Positions 25,552-33,856 of a DNA stretch of 62,084 bases are shown here, piece after piece. The translations under genes were made by a program, and so were the position numbers. The DNA lies in contig NZ_MJGV01000027.1 of NCBI RefSeq assembly GCF_001865015.1, positions 2,488 through 64,571 of the forward strand. Reading direction: 5' to 3'. The notes under the pieces are model-generated. The model saw only the letters and a list, made by a program, of their open reading frames with translations, did no database searches and had not been told where the DNA came from. This stretch comes from Curtobacterium sp. MMLR14_010. Lineage in GTDB: Bacteria; Actinomycetota; Actinomycetes; Actinomycetales; Microbacteriaceae. How positions within the stretch are numbered: position 1 is the stretch's first letter; each line of letters begins with the position of its first letter.

Positions 25552-26858
25552 CGGTTCGCCCCGGTCCGTGCGACCGGCACGACGAGGGTGCGCCAGCCGC
25601 CGCGGTCGAGGATCCCGCGGACCACCGGGTCCGGCGGCACGATCGTGGCGAGGATGCCGCGGCTGGACCCGTTCGTCGAGGCGACGAGGGCCGTTGCCTG
25701 CTCCATCGTGCAGTGCCCGGTCACGACGGCCGTCATGCCGTGGACGTCGCGGCCGCGGACGTCGGGCAGCACGTCGGTGACGGCGCGGGCGTCGCTGCGG
25801 ACCCGGACGTCAGCGAGCCCGACGAGCACGTCGGTGAGCCCGCCGGCGTCCCCGGCGTGGCGGGTGACGGTGTCGTCGGTGACGAGCACGACGCGGGAGG
25901 TCCTGGCGGCCAGCGCCCGTGCGACGCTCGCCGCGACGACGACCGCGTGCTCGAAGGCCGCGTCCCCGCCGAGGTCCGACAGCTCCGCGAGGTCGTCGCG
26001 GCCGAGGTCCTGGTACGACGAGCGTCGGAGGTCGAGGGCGATGACGGCCTCGGGCGGCTGCGCCTGGGCGGTCTGGCGGACGTGGAGTTCACCGCGGCGA
26101 GCACTCTGCGCCCAGTGCACGCGGCGGATGGGGTCGCCGGGACGGTACGGCCGGAGTTCGCTGTCGTCCGCCGACCCGCCCTGGCCGACGCGGCCCTCGT
26201 CCGCGGAGACGGCACCGGCGAGCGCGCCGGTGTCCATCGCCGAGAGCGCCGTCGACGCGGGGACGACCACCACTTCCTCTGCCGGGACGACCGGGCGGTC
26301 GATGCGGAGCAGGCCGAACGGGTCCTCGACGCGGATGGTCACCGGGCCGACCAGACTGCGGCCGCGGTGCATCGCCAGGGCCTCGACGTCGAACACGGCG
26401 GGCGGCACGGACGGGCCGACCTCGACGTAGACCTCGGCGTCGGACACGCTCGCGAAGGCGTCCTCGAGCTGTTCCCGCACCAGGAGCGTCGACCGCGGCC
26501 CGATCGGGACCGAGGTGCCGCGCAGGGTGATCCGCTCGCGGTACACCTCGCCGACCTGCACCGTCGCCCGCGGCGCGGTCCGGCTCCCCCGGAGCGGTGC
26601 CGCCACCAGGAACGCCATCGCGACGCCGAGCACCACGAGGACGAGCAGCAGCAGCCCCGCGGACACCGCGACGCTCGTGGTCGCGACGAGTCCGCCGCCG
26701 ATCAGCCCGATGCCGACGGCGATGACGGTCCAGCCGCGGGCGGTCGGCCGCGGGAACGGCGTGCGCCGGAGCATCGACGCACCGCGGCGCGTCCACCGCC
26801 CGAGCACCGACCGTGCGGCACCCGCACGACGAGCGAGCGGTGAGGACGCCTGGGACAT
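25548..26858 (-). CDS. DUF58 domain membrane protein
   Basis: A 436-residue protein. Two adjacent N-terminal helices (about 43-88) are followed by a beta-sandwich region and the DUF58 domain (about 230-330). That domain has the signature SELRPYRPGDPIRRVHWAQSAR; DUF58 is related to von Willebrand A domains. It sits between MoxR and the transglutaminase-like protein, the usual order MoxR / DUF58 / TgpA. The start overlaps the moxR stop (TGATG) and the end overlaps tgpA (ATGA), so all three are coupled. It is probably an adaptor on which the MoxR ATPase acts. Confidence 0.9.
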   Translation of the reverse strand: MSQASSPLARRAGAARSVLGRWTRRGASMLRRTPFPRPTARGWTVIAVGIGLIGGGLVATTSVAVSAGLLLLVLVVLGVAMAFLVAAPLRGSRTAPRATVQVGEVYRERITLRGTSVPIGPRSTLLVREQLEDAFASVSDAEVYVEVGPSVPPAVFDVEALAMHRGRSLVGPVTIRVEDPFGLLRIDRPVVPAEEVVVVPASTALSAMDTGALAGAVSADEGRVGQGGSADDSELRPYRPGDPIRRVHWAQSARRGELHVRQTAQAQPPEAVIALDLRRSSYQDLGRDDLAELSDLGGDAAFEHAVVVAASVARALAARTSRVVLVTDDTVTRHAGDAGGLTDVLVGLADVRVRSDARAVTDVLPDVRGRDVHGMTAVVTGHCTMEQATALVASTNGSSRGILATIVPPDPVVRGILDRGGWRTLVVPVARTGANR

Positions 26859-27850
26859 CAGGACCGGACGGGCGCCGCGGTGAACGGCACGGACGTCTCG
26901 GAGACGATGCGCACGACGATCTGTCGAGCGGTGTCCTCCGTCGAGCCGCCGAGGCCGCGGGCGACGGGGACGAGCCGGTGGGCCAGCACGACCGGTGCCA
27001 GCTCGGCGACGTCGTCCGGCGTGACGAACGGCCGGCCGAGCAGCGCGGCGTGGGCCCTGGCAGCCTGGGCGAGGTGCAGCGTGGCCCGCGGGCTCGCGCC
27101 GAGCACCAGGTCCGGATGGGTGCGCGTCGCCCGGGTGATCTCGATGATGTAGGCCTCGACGTCCGGAGAGATGTGCACCGCGTGCACCGCGGCCGTCATC
27201 GCGCGGAGCGTGCCGACGTCGACGATGGGCCGCACGGACTCGAGGGGGTCGCGCCCGCCGCGGTTCGTCAGCATGCGCCGCTCGGCGTCGACGCTCGGGT
27301 ACCCCATCGCGATGCGCGCCATGAAGCGGTCGCGCTGGGCCTCTGGCAGCGGGTAGGTGCCTTCCATGTCGACCGGGTTCTGCGTCGCGACGATCATGAA
27401 CGGCGAGTCGAGCTGCCGGGTGACGCCGTCGACCGTGACCTGGGACTCGGCCATGGCCTCGAGCAGGGCGGACTGGGTCTTCGGGCTCGTGCGGTTGATC
27501 TCGTCGCCGATGACGACGTTCGCGAAGACCGGGCCGGGCGAGAACCGGAAGGTGCCGGACGACTGGTCGAAGATGTTCACCCCGGTGACGTCGGACGGCA
27601 GCATGTCCGAGGTGAACTGGATGCGGTTCACGGACCCGCCGACCGAGGCACCGAGCGCCTTCGCCAGCACGGTCTTGCCGACGCCGGGGACGTCCTCGAC
27701 GAGCAGGTGCCCCTGTGCGAGCATCACCGTCAGCGCCGTGCGGATCGCGTCCGTCTTGCCGTCGACGACGGTGGCGACGGCCGACATGATCGCGGCGCCG
27801 GCGTCACGCACCCGGTCGACGGGGAAGGCGAGGTCGGGGGCTTCCGGCAC
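26858..27850 (-). CDS. MoxR-family AAA+ ATPase
   Basis: A 330-residue AAA+ ATPase. Walker A is GVGKT at 56-60. Walker B is VVIGDEINR, sensor 1 is in IVATQNP, and the arginine finger region is around PEAQRDRFM, all in the expected order. The lid domain spans about 245-330. The start is GTG at 27850, with a GAGGAG Shine-Dalgarno about 8 bases upstream. MoxR ATPases act as chaperones for metal or complex insertion and usually pair with VWA/DUF58 proteins, as here. It is the first gene of the three-gene operon. A second MoxR-type gene lies at 46288. Confidence 0.92.
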   Translation of the reverse strand: MPEAPDLAFPVDRVRDAGAAIMSAVATVVDGKTDAIRTALTVMLAQGHLLVEDVPGVGKTVLAKALGASVGGSVNRIQFTSDMLPSDVTGVNIFDQSSGTFRFSPGPVFANVVIGDEINRTSPKTQSALLEAMAESQVTVDGVTRQLDSPFMIVATQNPVDMEGTYPLPEAQRDRFMARIAMGYPSVDAERRMLTNRGGRDPLESVRPIVDVGTLRAMTAAVHAVHISPDVEAYIIEITRATRTHPDLVLGASPRATLHLAQAARAHAALLGRPFVTPDDVAELAPVVLAHRLVPVARGLGGSTEDTARQIVVRIVSETSVPFTAAPVRS

Positions 27851-27950
27851 GCAGGTCTCCTCGGAGTTGGGGATGTCCGCGCATGCTACATCGGCCCGGT
27901 GACAGGCACCGGGGGATGTGTCACCGACCCGCGGATCGCGGATGGGTGCC

Positions 27951-28008
27951 GGACTGGAGGCCCGGATCAGCCGCGCAGACCGGCTGCGGTGACCCGCGCC
28001 TCCAGTCC
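27951..28008 (-). terminator. Long palindrome, GGACTGGAGGC family
   Basis: Outer arms GGACTGGAGGC / GCCTCCAGTCC (27951-27961, 27998-28008) enclose an imperfect inner stem. It lies 47 bases after the stop of the GH18-like gene on the minus strand and is related to the hairpin at 214-261. Confidence 0.7.
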
Positions 28009-28055
28009 GGTGTGCGCGGTCCACGCGTCTCCCGCTCGCCGTGCGCGGGGACGGA

Positions 28056-29063
28056 TCAGCGCGGCAGCGCCATCGTGTTCAGGGACCACATCGCGACGCC
28101 GTGCAGCCCGAGTTGCCGGGCGAGCGCCGTCCGGGCGCGGTACGACCGCGCGTCCGACCAGTGCAGGACGCGCCCGTCGTCGAGTCGTGCCGACCACTCG
28201 CCGTCGCGGGCGGACCACCTCGCGTGGTCCCCGGCGACCCGCGCGGCGGCGGTCGGCGTGAGCTGGGCGTCCGCGGCGTCCCCGCCCCAGACGTAGCCGT
28301 ACCCGGCGATGCCGAGGTCGATCGTCGAGGACCGGACGCCCTGACGCTCCGCCGCCCGCACCACCTTCGTCGCCCACGGCAGGGCGCCGACGGTGCCCGA
28401 GCCGCTCCACGGGCCGTGCTGGTCGTAGGTCATGAGGACGACGCGGTCGACGTGCTGCGTCAGCGCGCGGAGGTCGTAGCCCGTGTCGTGGAAGCCCGCG
28501 GCGTCGGTCGAGGCCATCACGGCGATCGAGACCGAGGCCGTCGACCCGAGCTGTTCCCGGACCTCGGCGCGCAGCACCCTGGCGAACGCGACCAGGCCCG
28601 GCCGGTCGCGGGCCCGCAGCGACTCGAGGTCGATCTGCACGCCGTCCATCCCGGTGCGTGCCGCGAGGTGGGCGACCTTGCCGGCGACCCGCTCCCGGTT
28701 CGCCGCCGAGCCGAGCAGCGCCGTCCCGATGCGCGGCGAGAAGTCCCCGATCGCGGAGGAGTAGTTGCTGACCAGGAGCTCGGTGGCGGCCCCGCGGGTC
28801 GACGCCGTCCTGGCCAGTGCCGCGATGCCCTCGGGTAGGGCGTTCAGCCCACGACCGCCCTCGGAGATGGTGACGCCGTCGATGCCGATCGTGGCGACGT
28901 GCGGCGCTGCGGCCGACACCCGCGAGGATGCAGCACCGCCGGGTTCGGCGTAGGCCTCGACCGCCAGCGCATCCCCGGTGCGGGCATGGGCGACCAGGGA
29001 TCCACCGAGCACGACGGTGACGACGACGAGGGCGGACGACAGCAGGACGGCACGGCGGGACAC
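28056..29063 (-). CDS. Secreted glycoside hydrolase family 18-like protein
   Basis: A 335-residue protein with an N-terminal signal peptide or anchor (about 3-28). A GH18 TIM barrel follows, with the catalytic consensus DxxDxDxE represented by GMDGVQIDLES, so the proton-donor Glu is present. The downstream VVLMTYDQHGPWSGSG and WGGDAADAQLT segments match the YaaH / chitinase-like group acting on N-acetylglucosamine polymers, often peptidoglycan or spore-type glycan. There is no LysM or carbohydrate-binding module. The start is GTG at 29063. It is monocistronic. Confidence 0.87.
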   Translation of the reverse strand: MSRRAVLLSSALVVVTVVLGGSLVAHARTGDALAVEAYAEPGGAASSRVSAAAPHVATIGIDGVTISEGGRGLNALPEGIAALARTASTRGAATELLVSNYSSAIGDFSPRIGTALLGSAANRERVAGKVAHLAARTGMDGVQIDLESLRARDRPGLVAFARVLRAEVREQLGSTASVSIAVMASTDAAGFHDTGYDLRALTQHVDRVVLMTYDQHGPWSGSGTVGALPWATKVVRAAERQGVRSSTIDLGIAGYGYVWGGDAADAQLTPTAAARVAGDHARWSARDGEWSARLDDGRVLHWSDARSYRARTALARQLGLHGVAMWSLNTMALPR

Positions 29064-29140
29064 GTCGTCACGGTAGCGCTTGCCGCGCTGCCCCGGTCCC
29101 CTGTGCGTCGTGGATGTACGGCGACTACCGTCAGTGACAG

Positions 29141-29518
29141 GTGACCCAGGACCCCGGCCGCCGGAACGATCTCATCGTCCGCAGCCCGACCGGAAGCCCC
29201 CATGCAGTCATCGTGCGCACGCACTCGTCACGCCGTCCCCGTCGGAACCGTGGCGGCTTCGTTGCCCCGGGGTGGCTCGACGTCGTCTTCGTCGGGGTGC
29301 ACCCGATGAGCCTCCGCGACGGCATCCTCTGGACCGAGACCTCGAACGGGCGCTGGGAGGGGTCCTCGGGGCAGGACCTGGTCGGTGTCGTGTCGTGGTC
29401 GGACAGCTACTCCGTGCACTCCACGGGCGGCGAGGTCAACGGCCAGCACAGCACGCTCGACAGTGCGAAGGCGCAGCTCGAGGGCTGGATGCGCTGGGTG
29501 GACTTCACCGACGGCTGA
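29141..29518 (+). CDS. Hypothetical protein
   Basis: Up to 125 residues from a GTG at 29141, with no recognised domain. The second half (from about Met56) has ordinary coding composition, including DGILWTETSNGRWEGSSGQD. The first half is Arg-rich and less convincing, so a start at the ATG near 29306 is equally possible. It is the last chromosomal gene before the insertion site of the mobile element. A strong terminator follows at 29552. Confidence 0.5.
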   Translation: MTQDPGRRNDLIVRSPTGSPHAVIVRTHSSRRPRRNRGGFVAPGWLDVVFVGVHPMSLRDGILWTETSNGRWEGSSGQDLVGVVSWSDSYSVHSTGGEVNGQHSTLDSAKAQLEGWMRWVDFTDG

Positions 29519-29551
29519 TCCGTGCCACCCGGACATGCCCTCGTCAACGCG

Positions 29552-29582
29552 AAACGCCCCCGTCAACATGACGGGGGCGTTT
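29552..29582. terminator. Bidirectional terminator at the left junction
   Basis: A perfect 14-bp stem (29552-29565 / 29569-29582), AAACGCCCCCGTCA with its complement, and a 3-nt loop, with A- and T-ends on both strands. It touches the left attachment repeat. Before insertion it would have lain just downstream of tRNA-Ser(GCT), so it is probably that tRNA's original terminator. Confidence 0.85.
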
Positions 29583-29585
29583 CTG

Positions 29586-29613
29586 CGAGTGCGGAGACGG
29601 AGGGATTTGAACC
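29586..29613. repeat. attL: left attachment repeat
   Basis: Twenty-eight bases starting CGAGTGCGGAGACGG are identical to 39080-39107. They correspond to the last 22 nt of tRNA-Ser(GCT) plus 6 nt of flank, on the complementary strand. No other tRNA part is present here. Confidence 0.92.
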
Positions 29614-29820
29614 ATGCCCGGAGGTATCTGTATGCGTCTCGCTCGTGCTCGTGCGTTGCGTTTACGGGGCCGTAACGTCTCTGTTCGCCTGCACGGGTTC
29701 GATGATTCTCCGGAGAGTGTGTGCGATGTGTGCGGCCCTTCGGTCTTCGATTTCGAAGCCTGGGAGGCAGCCCTGAGGTCTGATCCAAACGGAGAACAGC
29801 ACCAGGCCACGCTGCACCAC

Positions 29821-30051
29821 ATGGACGTTGACGACTCAACTCGCCTGGTGGCGAAGAGGATGAGAGCGGCCCTGCACGAGGTCGGCATGTCGGTGGAGGA
29901 CGCAGCACCGCGGGCCGGCATGTCCGCGTCGAGCTTGTACCGGAAGCTCCGCGGGGAACGGCACATCACCTTCACCGAGCTCGTACACATCGCCGTGCTC
30001 ACGGGACGGCACCCGAGCTCGTTCGTGCGGGATCTCGATGAGCGCCCCTGA
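29821..30051 (+). CDS. XRE-like helix-turn-helix protein
   Basis: A 76-residue DNA-binding protein if started at the ATG at 29821. The helix-turn-helix reads SVEDAAPRAGMSASSLYRKLRGER, followed by a dimerisation-like helix ITFTELVHIAVLTGRHPSSF. It resembles the repressor at 37662 in size and layout, so the element has two XRE-type regulators, one near each end. The frame is open back to an ATG at 29614, inside which a CDVCG stretch is readable; a 145-residue form is possible. It overlaps the next gene by 14 bases. Confidence 0.65.
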   Translation: MDVDDSTRLVAKRMRAALHEVGMSVEDAAPRAGMSASSLYRKLRGERHITFTELVHIAVLTGRHPSSFVRDLDERP

Positions 30052-30322
30052 CGACGGCATTGAGAGCATCATCCGGCGGATCGTGCGCGAGGAGATCGAT
30101 CGCGCAGCCGCTGCCACGCTGCACGGCCCAGCGGTCGACGATCGGAAGCTGCTGTACAGCGTCGCCGACGTCGCAGCCGTCACGGGCATGTCCGCCCAGT
30201 ACGTTCGAAACGACATCCGGAGCGGACGGTTGGCAGCGGCGCAACCGAGCGGGAGCAAGTACCTCATCGACCGGGAGACTGCTTCCCGCTACGCGATCTG
30301 GCTTCAAGCCGGTCGTCTATAG
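30038..30322 (+). CDS. Helix-turn-helix (MerR/excisionase-like) protein
   Basis: A 94-residue protein. An N-terminal amphipathic helix (about 5-30) is followed by a winged helix-turn-helix of the excisionase/MerR type, YSVADVAAVTGMSAQYVRNDIRSGRLAA, which then reads SKYLIDRETASRYAIWL. This is the normal HTH_17 pattern. It overlaps the preceding XRE gene and is presumably co-expressed with it. It could control the adjacent left-end genes. A second protein of this class (37355-37570) sits beside the repressor and is the better excisionase candidate. Confidence 0.75.
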   Translation: MSAPDDGIESIIRRIVREEIDRAAAATLHGPAVDDRKLLYSVADVAAVTGMSAQYVRNDIRSGRLAAAQPSGSKYLIDRETASRYAIWLQAGRL

Positions 30323-30360
30323 ATAGCCCCCGGGGCCTGGACGGGTGCAACAATCGCGGG

Positions 30361-30504
30361 ATGAGCACTTCTAGGCCCCGTTTCAAACCGTGCAAGTTCT
30401 GTGGCGAGCAGGCCCGGCGCACTGGCTCTGGCGGCATCGTCGGAGCCGTCGACTACGTCTGCTCAAAGGATCCGAGCCACGTGGAGACGATCCTTCCCGG
30501 GTGA
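30361..30504 (+). CDS. Small zinc-ribbon-like protein
   Basis: A 47-residue frame beginning MSTSRPRFKPCKFCGEQ. It has a CxxC pair (Cys11, Cys14) and a later Cys34 followed by SKDPSHVE, where His could be the fourth ligand, forming a compact zinc ribbon. It lies 38 bases after the HTH gene in the same direction and ends just before the convergent gene at 30536. Coding composition and the clean cysteine pattern support it as a real microprotein. The function is unknown. Confidence 0.6.
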   Translation: MSTSRPRFKPCKFCGEQARRTGSGGIVGAVDYVCSKDPSHVETILPG

Positions 30505-30535
30505 AGCGATCCTCCGGCCAGCGCCCGCGACTACA

Positions 30536-30799
30536 TCAGTCGTCAGCCATGATGTGCCCGGTCTGCCGGTCGACCCAGACGCGCTTGCCCGCAGCGAGCG
30601 CTTCCGCACACGTCGTCAGCTCAGGGTCAGTGATCCGAGCGCCATCGTTCGCGGCCGCGAATCGTTCTTCGAGCACCGCCTTCACGTTCTCGATCGGCTG
30701 CCCTTGCTGGTCCTGACGGACACTGTCGAGCGCTGCGTCGAGTCGGTCGTAGATCGCGTTGAGCTCGTTGCCGAAGTTCGGATTCATGTGGAAGGTCAT
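30536..30799 (-). CDS. Hypothetical protein
   Basis: An 87-residue soluble protein that I do not recognise. It has an N-terminal helical region (LNAIYDRLDAALDSVRQDQ), a middle LEERFAAANDGARITDPEL, and a C-terminal AAGKRVWVDRQTGHIMADD that looks like a short beta hairpin. ATG codons are available at 30799 and 12 bases later. It is convergent with the zinc-ribbon gene. It is part of the mobile element and has no homology-based role I can offer. Confidence 0.6.
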   Translation of the reverse strand: MTFHMNPNFGNELNAIYDRLDAALDSVRQDQQGQPIENVKAVLEERFAAANDGARITDPELTTCAEALAAGKRVWVDRQTGHIMADD

Positions 30800-30998
30800 G
30801 CGGCGACGCTACTTCGCGTCAGTGGCAACCGCCATCCTGAGCTTGTGGCTCGGAGGCGTCGTGACCGGTGGGCGCTGGGCCCGGCGCTGAGCCTGCCCAA
30901 GGCGGCCTACGGCGGCCTGTCTACGATCTCGCTGAGCGAGACCCGATGCTGGCCCGGGTGACGTTCCCCGGCCGTTTGTGTCGAAGCGCGTCACAGGA

Positions 30999-31028
30999 AA
31001 CCCCCACGCAACGCGTGCGTGGAGGGTT
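30999..31028 (-). terminator. Hairpin terminator after the HicB-linked gene
   Basis: A stem of about 12 bp with one bulged base (AACCCCCACGCA with its near-complement) around ACGCG. It starts 3 bases past the stop of the minus-strand gene at 31031. Confidence 0.7.
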
Positions 31029-31030
31029 GA

Positions 31031-31528
31031 TCAACCGAAGACCGGTCCAGGCAGTGGGCCCGTCACTGCGAACGGGTACGTCCACTGGCGGGTCTCATCA
31101 CCGTCGACCTGGACTCGCCACGTCAGCAGGCTGCTCACTGGAAGCGGCATCCCGGTCGCGAAGTCAAAGACAGCCTGAACAGAGACTCCCACGTGGTCAA
31201 CGATGCGCTGACCGTAAACCTCTCGCGAGCTGTTCGCTTGAACGACCTGCGCAACACGAAACGGTTGGATGCCCGCCGGACCAGGAAGCTGCGCGAGCTG
31301 CCCCGCCTCATCCAGCAGTGCAACCTCAAGCGGGAACTCGGCCCCGGCGAAGCCGATGGGTAGACGAACTTTCACCGTCAACGCGAAGCGGTTGGTCAAG
31401 CCCTGGTCAGGGACAAACCCAAGAACGGCGACGCCGTCACCGATAACGTTGGTCTTGCCGGAGGCATCCGAGGCTGCGAAGTCAGCCATTCCGATAGTGA
31501 TCGTTGCGTTGTCGGCGATAGCACTCAC
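31031..31528 (-). CDS. Hypothetical protein coupled to hicB
   Basis: A 165-residue protein, mostly beta-strand by composition, with alternating hydrophobic segments such as GVAVLGFVPDQGLTNRFALTV and MPLPVSSLLTWRVQVDGDE. It has no signal peptide and no domain I recognise. The start is GTG at 31528, overlapping the hicB stop as GTGA, so it is translated with the antitoxin. Its position as the third gene of the hicA-hicB unit suggests either cargo with a defence-like role or a third component. That is inference from gene order only. Confidence 0.65.
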   Translation of the reverse strand: MSAIADNATITIGMADFAASDASGKTNVIGDGVAVLGFVPDQGLTNRFALTVKVRLPIGFAGAEFPLEVALLDEAGQLAQLPGPAGIQPFRVAQVVQANSSREVYGQRIVDHVGVSVQAVFDFATGMPLPVSSLLTWRVQVDGDETRQWTYPFAVTGPLPGPVFG

Positions 31529-31839
31529 GGGCGAGCCACCGCCGGCGCACCGCCAAGAGTGGGTGCCAGCGCTGCCACGCCGAACCCCTCGCTGATCTTC
31601 GCGAACGCGCTGGCAACGGACGCGCCAAACCAGCCCGTCGGCGGAGTCAGAACCGCTCCATCGTCCAGCTTCTCCTCGATCTTGATGTCCTCGGTCTCGA
31701 AGTGGAACGCAAGACTCTCGCGCACGAGATCCTGCAGAGCGGCGAAGGTGTCGGCGGCGGCGGTCCAACCAGCGGCGTCGGCGGATTCAGCCCACCATGC
31801 GCCATCTTCGCGGTGATATACGACAGTCACGCTGTTCAT
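31525..31839 (-). CDS. hicB: HicB-like antitoxin
   Basis: A 104-residue protein. The N-terminal half is a HicB RNase-H-like fold: VTVVYHREDGAWWAESADAA, then the loop and helix AADTFAALQDLVRESLAFHF. The C-terminal 50 residues, which in many HicB proteins carry an HTH or RHH DNA-binding motif, are here a low-complexity Gly/Ala/Pro stretch. DNA-binding autoregulation is therefore not obvious. It follows hicA by 15 bases on the same strand, the canonical toxin-first order. Confidence 0.75.
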   Translation of the reverse strand: MNSVTVVYHREDGAWWAESADAAGWTAAADTFAALQDLVRESLAFHFETEDIKIEEKLDDGAVLTPPTGWFGASVASAFAKISEGFGVAALAPTLGGAPAVARP

Positions 31840-31854
31840 CTTCTACTCCATCTC

Positions 31855-32082
31855 CTACAGGCACGCTAGAGCTTGATCCTCGGAAAGGCCCGCATCCTGC
31901 ATGAGGACCTTCTTCACAAGCCCAGGCGGCAGCGACGCTGAATCGTGGAAGGCGAAGGTCAGCGGGGGCCGGCCTTCACACTTCATACGCCGGTGGGACC
32001 CAGACTGCCTGGCCACCGTGTATCCCAACCCTTGCACCACCCGAAAAAGTTCCGCTCCGGTCATCGAAGGGAACTTGGGCAC
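31855..32082 (-). CDS. hicA: HicA-like mRNA interferase toxin
   Basis: A 75-residue double-stranded-RNA-binding-fold toxin. SMTGAELFRVVQGLGYTVAR forms the first helix-strand, and QSGSHRRMK contains the catalytic His30. FAFHDSASLPPGLVKKVLMQDAGL matches the rest of the fold. HicA cleaves mRNA until bound by HicB. The start is GTG at 32082 with only a weak ribosome-binding site. Within the satellite-like element it could stabilise the element or respond to helper infection. Confidence 0.8.
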   Translation of the reverse strand: MPKFPSMTGAELFRVVQGLGYTVARQSGSHRRMKCEGRPPLTFAFHDSASLPPGLVKKVLMQDAGLSEDQALACL

Positions 32083-32189
32083 ACGTCATCTTCACATGCG
32101 CCAGTTGGGAGGTCCATCACTTTTTGGCCCCCAACGTGGTGGGCTGGCCCTGGTTCGCGTAGGACGTCCCACGAGTTGACCAACGACGA

Positions 32190-32225
32190 GACCCCCTCAA
32201 GCTCCCGAAGGAACCCGAGGGGGTC
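32190..32225 (-). terminator. Terminator after the tail-spike-like gene
   Basis: Arms GACCCCCTC / GAGGGGGTC (32190-32198, 32217-32225) enclose a loop with partial internal pairing. It lies 18 bases beyond the stop of the minus-strand gene at 32244 and separates it from hicA. Confidence 0.78.
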
Positions 32226-32243
32226 CGGCTAGCCAAGAAACGT

Positions 32244-33845
32244 CTACGCCGGCACGACGTAGATCGTGCCGTTCAGGTTCGCCGTGGCTGGTGCGACGTC
32301 GGCTGATGCTGACCACCGGAGTCCGATGACGTCGCCCGCTTCGACCGCGACGCCAGCCTGGAACCCCGAGTCGCTCACGACTGACTTGTGCGCCGCGTCT
32401 AGTACTGCAGCCAGCGTCGTAGCGGTCCCGTTGCGGACGGCCGTCAGCGTGATCGAGCCGGCACCCAGGACGCTTGACGAGTACCCGGTCACGGCGACCA
32501 GCCGTCCCTTCCGCGGGACGACGTACTCAACGGTTGACCCCTGGATCGCTCCCATCGACCCGGAACCGGAGGCGGTGACTCCGGCCTTCTGGAACGAGAA
32601 AGGCGTGCCGATCTGATCGCGCGTCTGCAACACCCGACGGCCAGCCCCGGACAGGTCGAGGATCGTGAGCTCTGTCCCGACCACGGTGTGGTGTGTAGTT
32701 CCGATGGTGACGCCAGCGGTGGGCCCGACTCGCACGTGCGCGCCTCCGGCCGCTGACATCGCGGCCGAGCCCTGCAGGGTCGTGTTGTCGAGGAAGTGAC
32801 CGTCTCCGTCGGAGTAGTCCAGGGCGAACGTGCCCTGCCCGTCGATGAACTCCGCACCGATCATCTTCGTCTTCGACGTGCGGACGGTGCGGAACTGTGT
32901 CCCGCGGCCGCGGATGAACTTCGCGCCGATCATCACGAGGTCGTCGACATCCTCGAGGAGAACCCTCTCGCTCGGTGCGTACCCGTTCGCTGCCGATGCG
33001 GGAGCGGACTCGAACTTCGGTTCGATGAAGATGAAGTTCTGCGCCTTCTTCGCTGTGGACCCGACGATGTGGATGTCTCGGCCGCCGTAGGTGATCTCGA
33101 AGTCGATGCTCGTCCAGTGGAAGCCGTTGGTCTCGAGGTTGACACCGTTGACGAGCTCGACGCCGGCACGGTTGGATCCGACGGTCGTGCCCAGCGCAGA
33201 GTGCCGGCCGTTCCGCATCTTCGAGTTCTCGACCGCCCGGCCGTAGAGACCACTGCCGGCGACGTTGTAGAGCCGGTAGTCGGAGAACTCGATGTGGTTC
33301 ACCTCGAGCAGCTCGATCAGGTTCGACCCGTAGCCAGGCCCGCCGGCGTCGAAGCCGCGGCCGTCGAAGGTCAAGCCCTCGAAGGTGACGTCGGAGCAAA
33401 GCATCGTGGAGTCGAGGACTACGTTCGGGTCGCCCTGCAGGCGGATCATCGTCGTGTCTGACGTGCGCTGCCAGACTGTGCGCCGCACGCCGGCCCCGCG
33501 GATGCTGACCGGCTTGTTCCGATTCGTCGAGGTGTTCGAGATCCTGAACGTGGTCCCTGCTGGCTGCAGGTGCACCCCCGGGAGCATGATGATCTCCCCA
33601 GCGCCAGGCAGCGCGTCGTACGCCGCTTGCACCGTGAGGAACGGCCGCCCCTCGCTACGGCCGTCGTTGCTGTCGCTACCGGTCGGCGACACGTACCGTC
33701 GCGAGACGCCCACCTGAATGGGTGCGCTCACTGCAGCACCTTCGGGGGTTCCTCCGTCCGTCAGGTTCGCGGCGATGCGCTCGCGGATGACATCCGGTAG
33801 CTGCAGGGTGTCCGAGTCGACGGACGGGAGGAGGGGCTTGCCCAT
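32244..33845 (-). CDS. Tail-spike / receptor-binding-like protein (right-handed beta-helix)
   Basis: A 533-residue protein. A short N-terminal region (1-45, rich in LPDVIRERI-like helix) could be an attachment peptide. From about 48 it reads SRRYVSPTGSDSNDGRSEG and FLTVQAAYDALPGAGEIIML, the standard entry into pectate-lyase-like beta-helices of phage spikes and polysaccharide depolymerases. About ten strand turns follow to about 420. The C-terminal 110 residues are a separate beta-sandwich-like domain ending in LNGTIYVVPA. It lacks a signal peptide, as expected for a virion protein. It lies 11 bases after the 95-residue gene in the TerS-like transcription unit. A depolymerase active site cannot be identified by eye. 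Confidence 0.75.
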   Translation of the reverse strand: MGKPLLPSVDSDTLQLPDVIRERIAANLTDGGTPEGAAVSAPIQVGVSRRYVSPTGSDSNDGRSEGRPFLTVQAAYDALPGAGEIIMLPGVHLQPAGTTFRISNTSTNRNKPVSIRGAGVRRTVWQRTSDTTMIRLQGDPNVVLDSTMLCSDVTFEGLTFDGRGFDAGGPGYGSNLIELLEVNHIEFSDYRLYNVAGSGLYGRAVENSKMRNGRHSALGTTVGSNRAGVELVNGVNLETNGFHWTSIDFEITYGGRDIHIVGSTAKKAQNFIFIEPKFESAPASAANGYAPSERVLLEDVDDLVMIGAKFIRGRGTQFRTVRTSKTKMIGAEFIDGQGTFALDYSDGDGHFLDNTTLQGSAAMSAAGGAHVRVGPTAGVTIGTTHHTVVGTELTILDLSGAGRRVLQTRDQIGTPFSFQKAGVTASGSGSMGAIQGSTVEYVVPRKGRLVAVTGYSSSVLGAGSITLTAVRNGTATTLAAVLDAAHKSVVSDSGFQAGVAVEAGDVIGLRWSASADVAPATANLNGTIYVVPA

Positions 33846-33856
33846 GAGGTTGCCTT

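Noticed and set aside
23125..26430. Plus-strand open frame of about 1,100 codons across the transglutaminase/DUF58 genes
   Set aside because: It is an antisense shadow. The opposite strand carries the complete catalytic triad, DUF58 signature and coupled starts.
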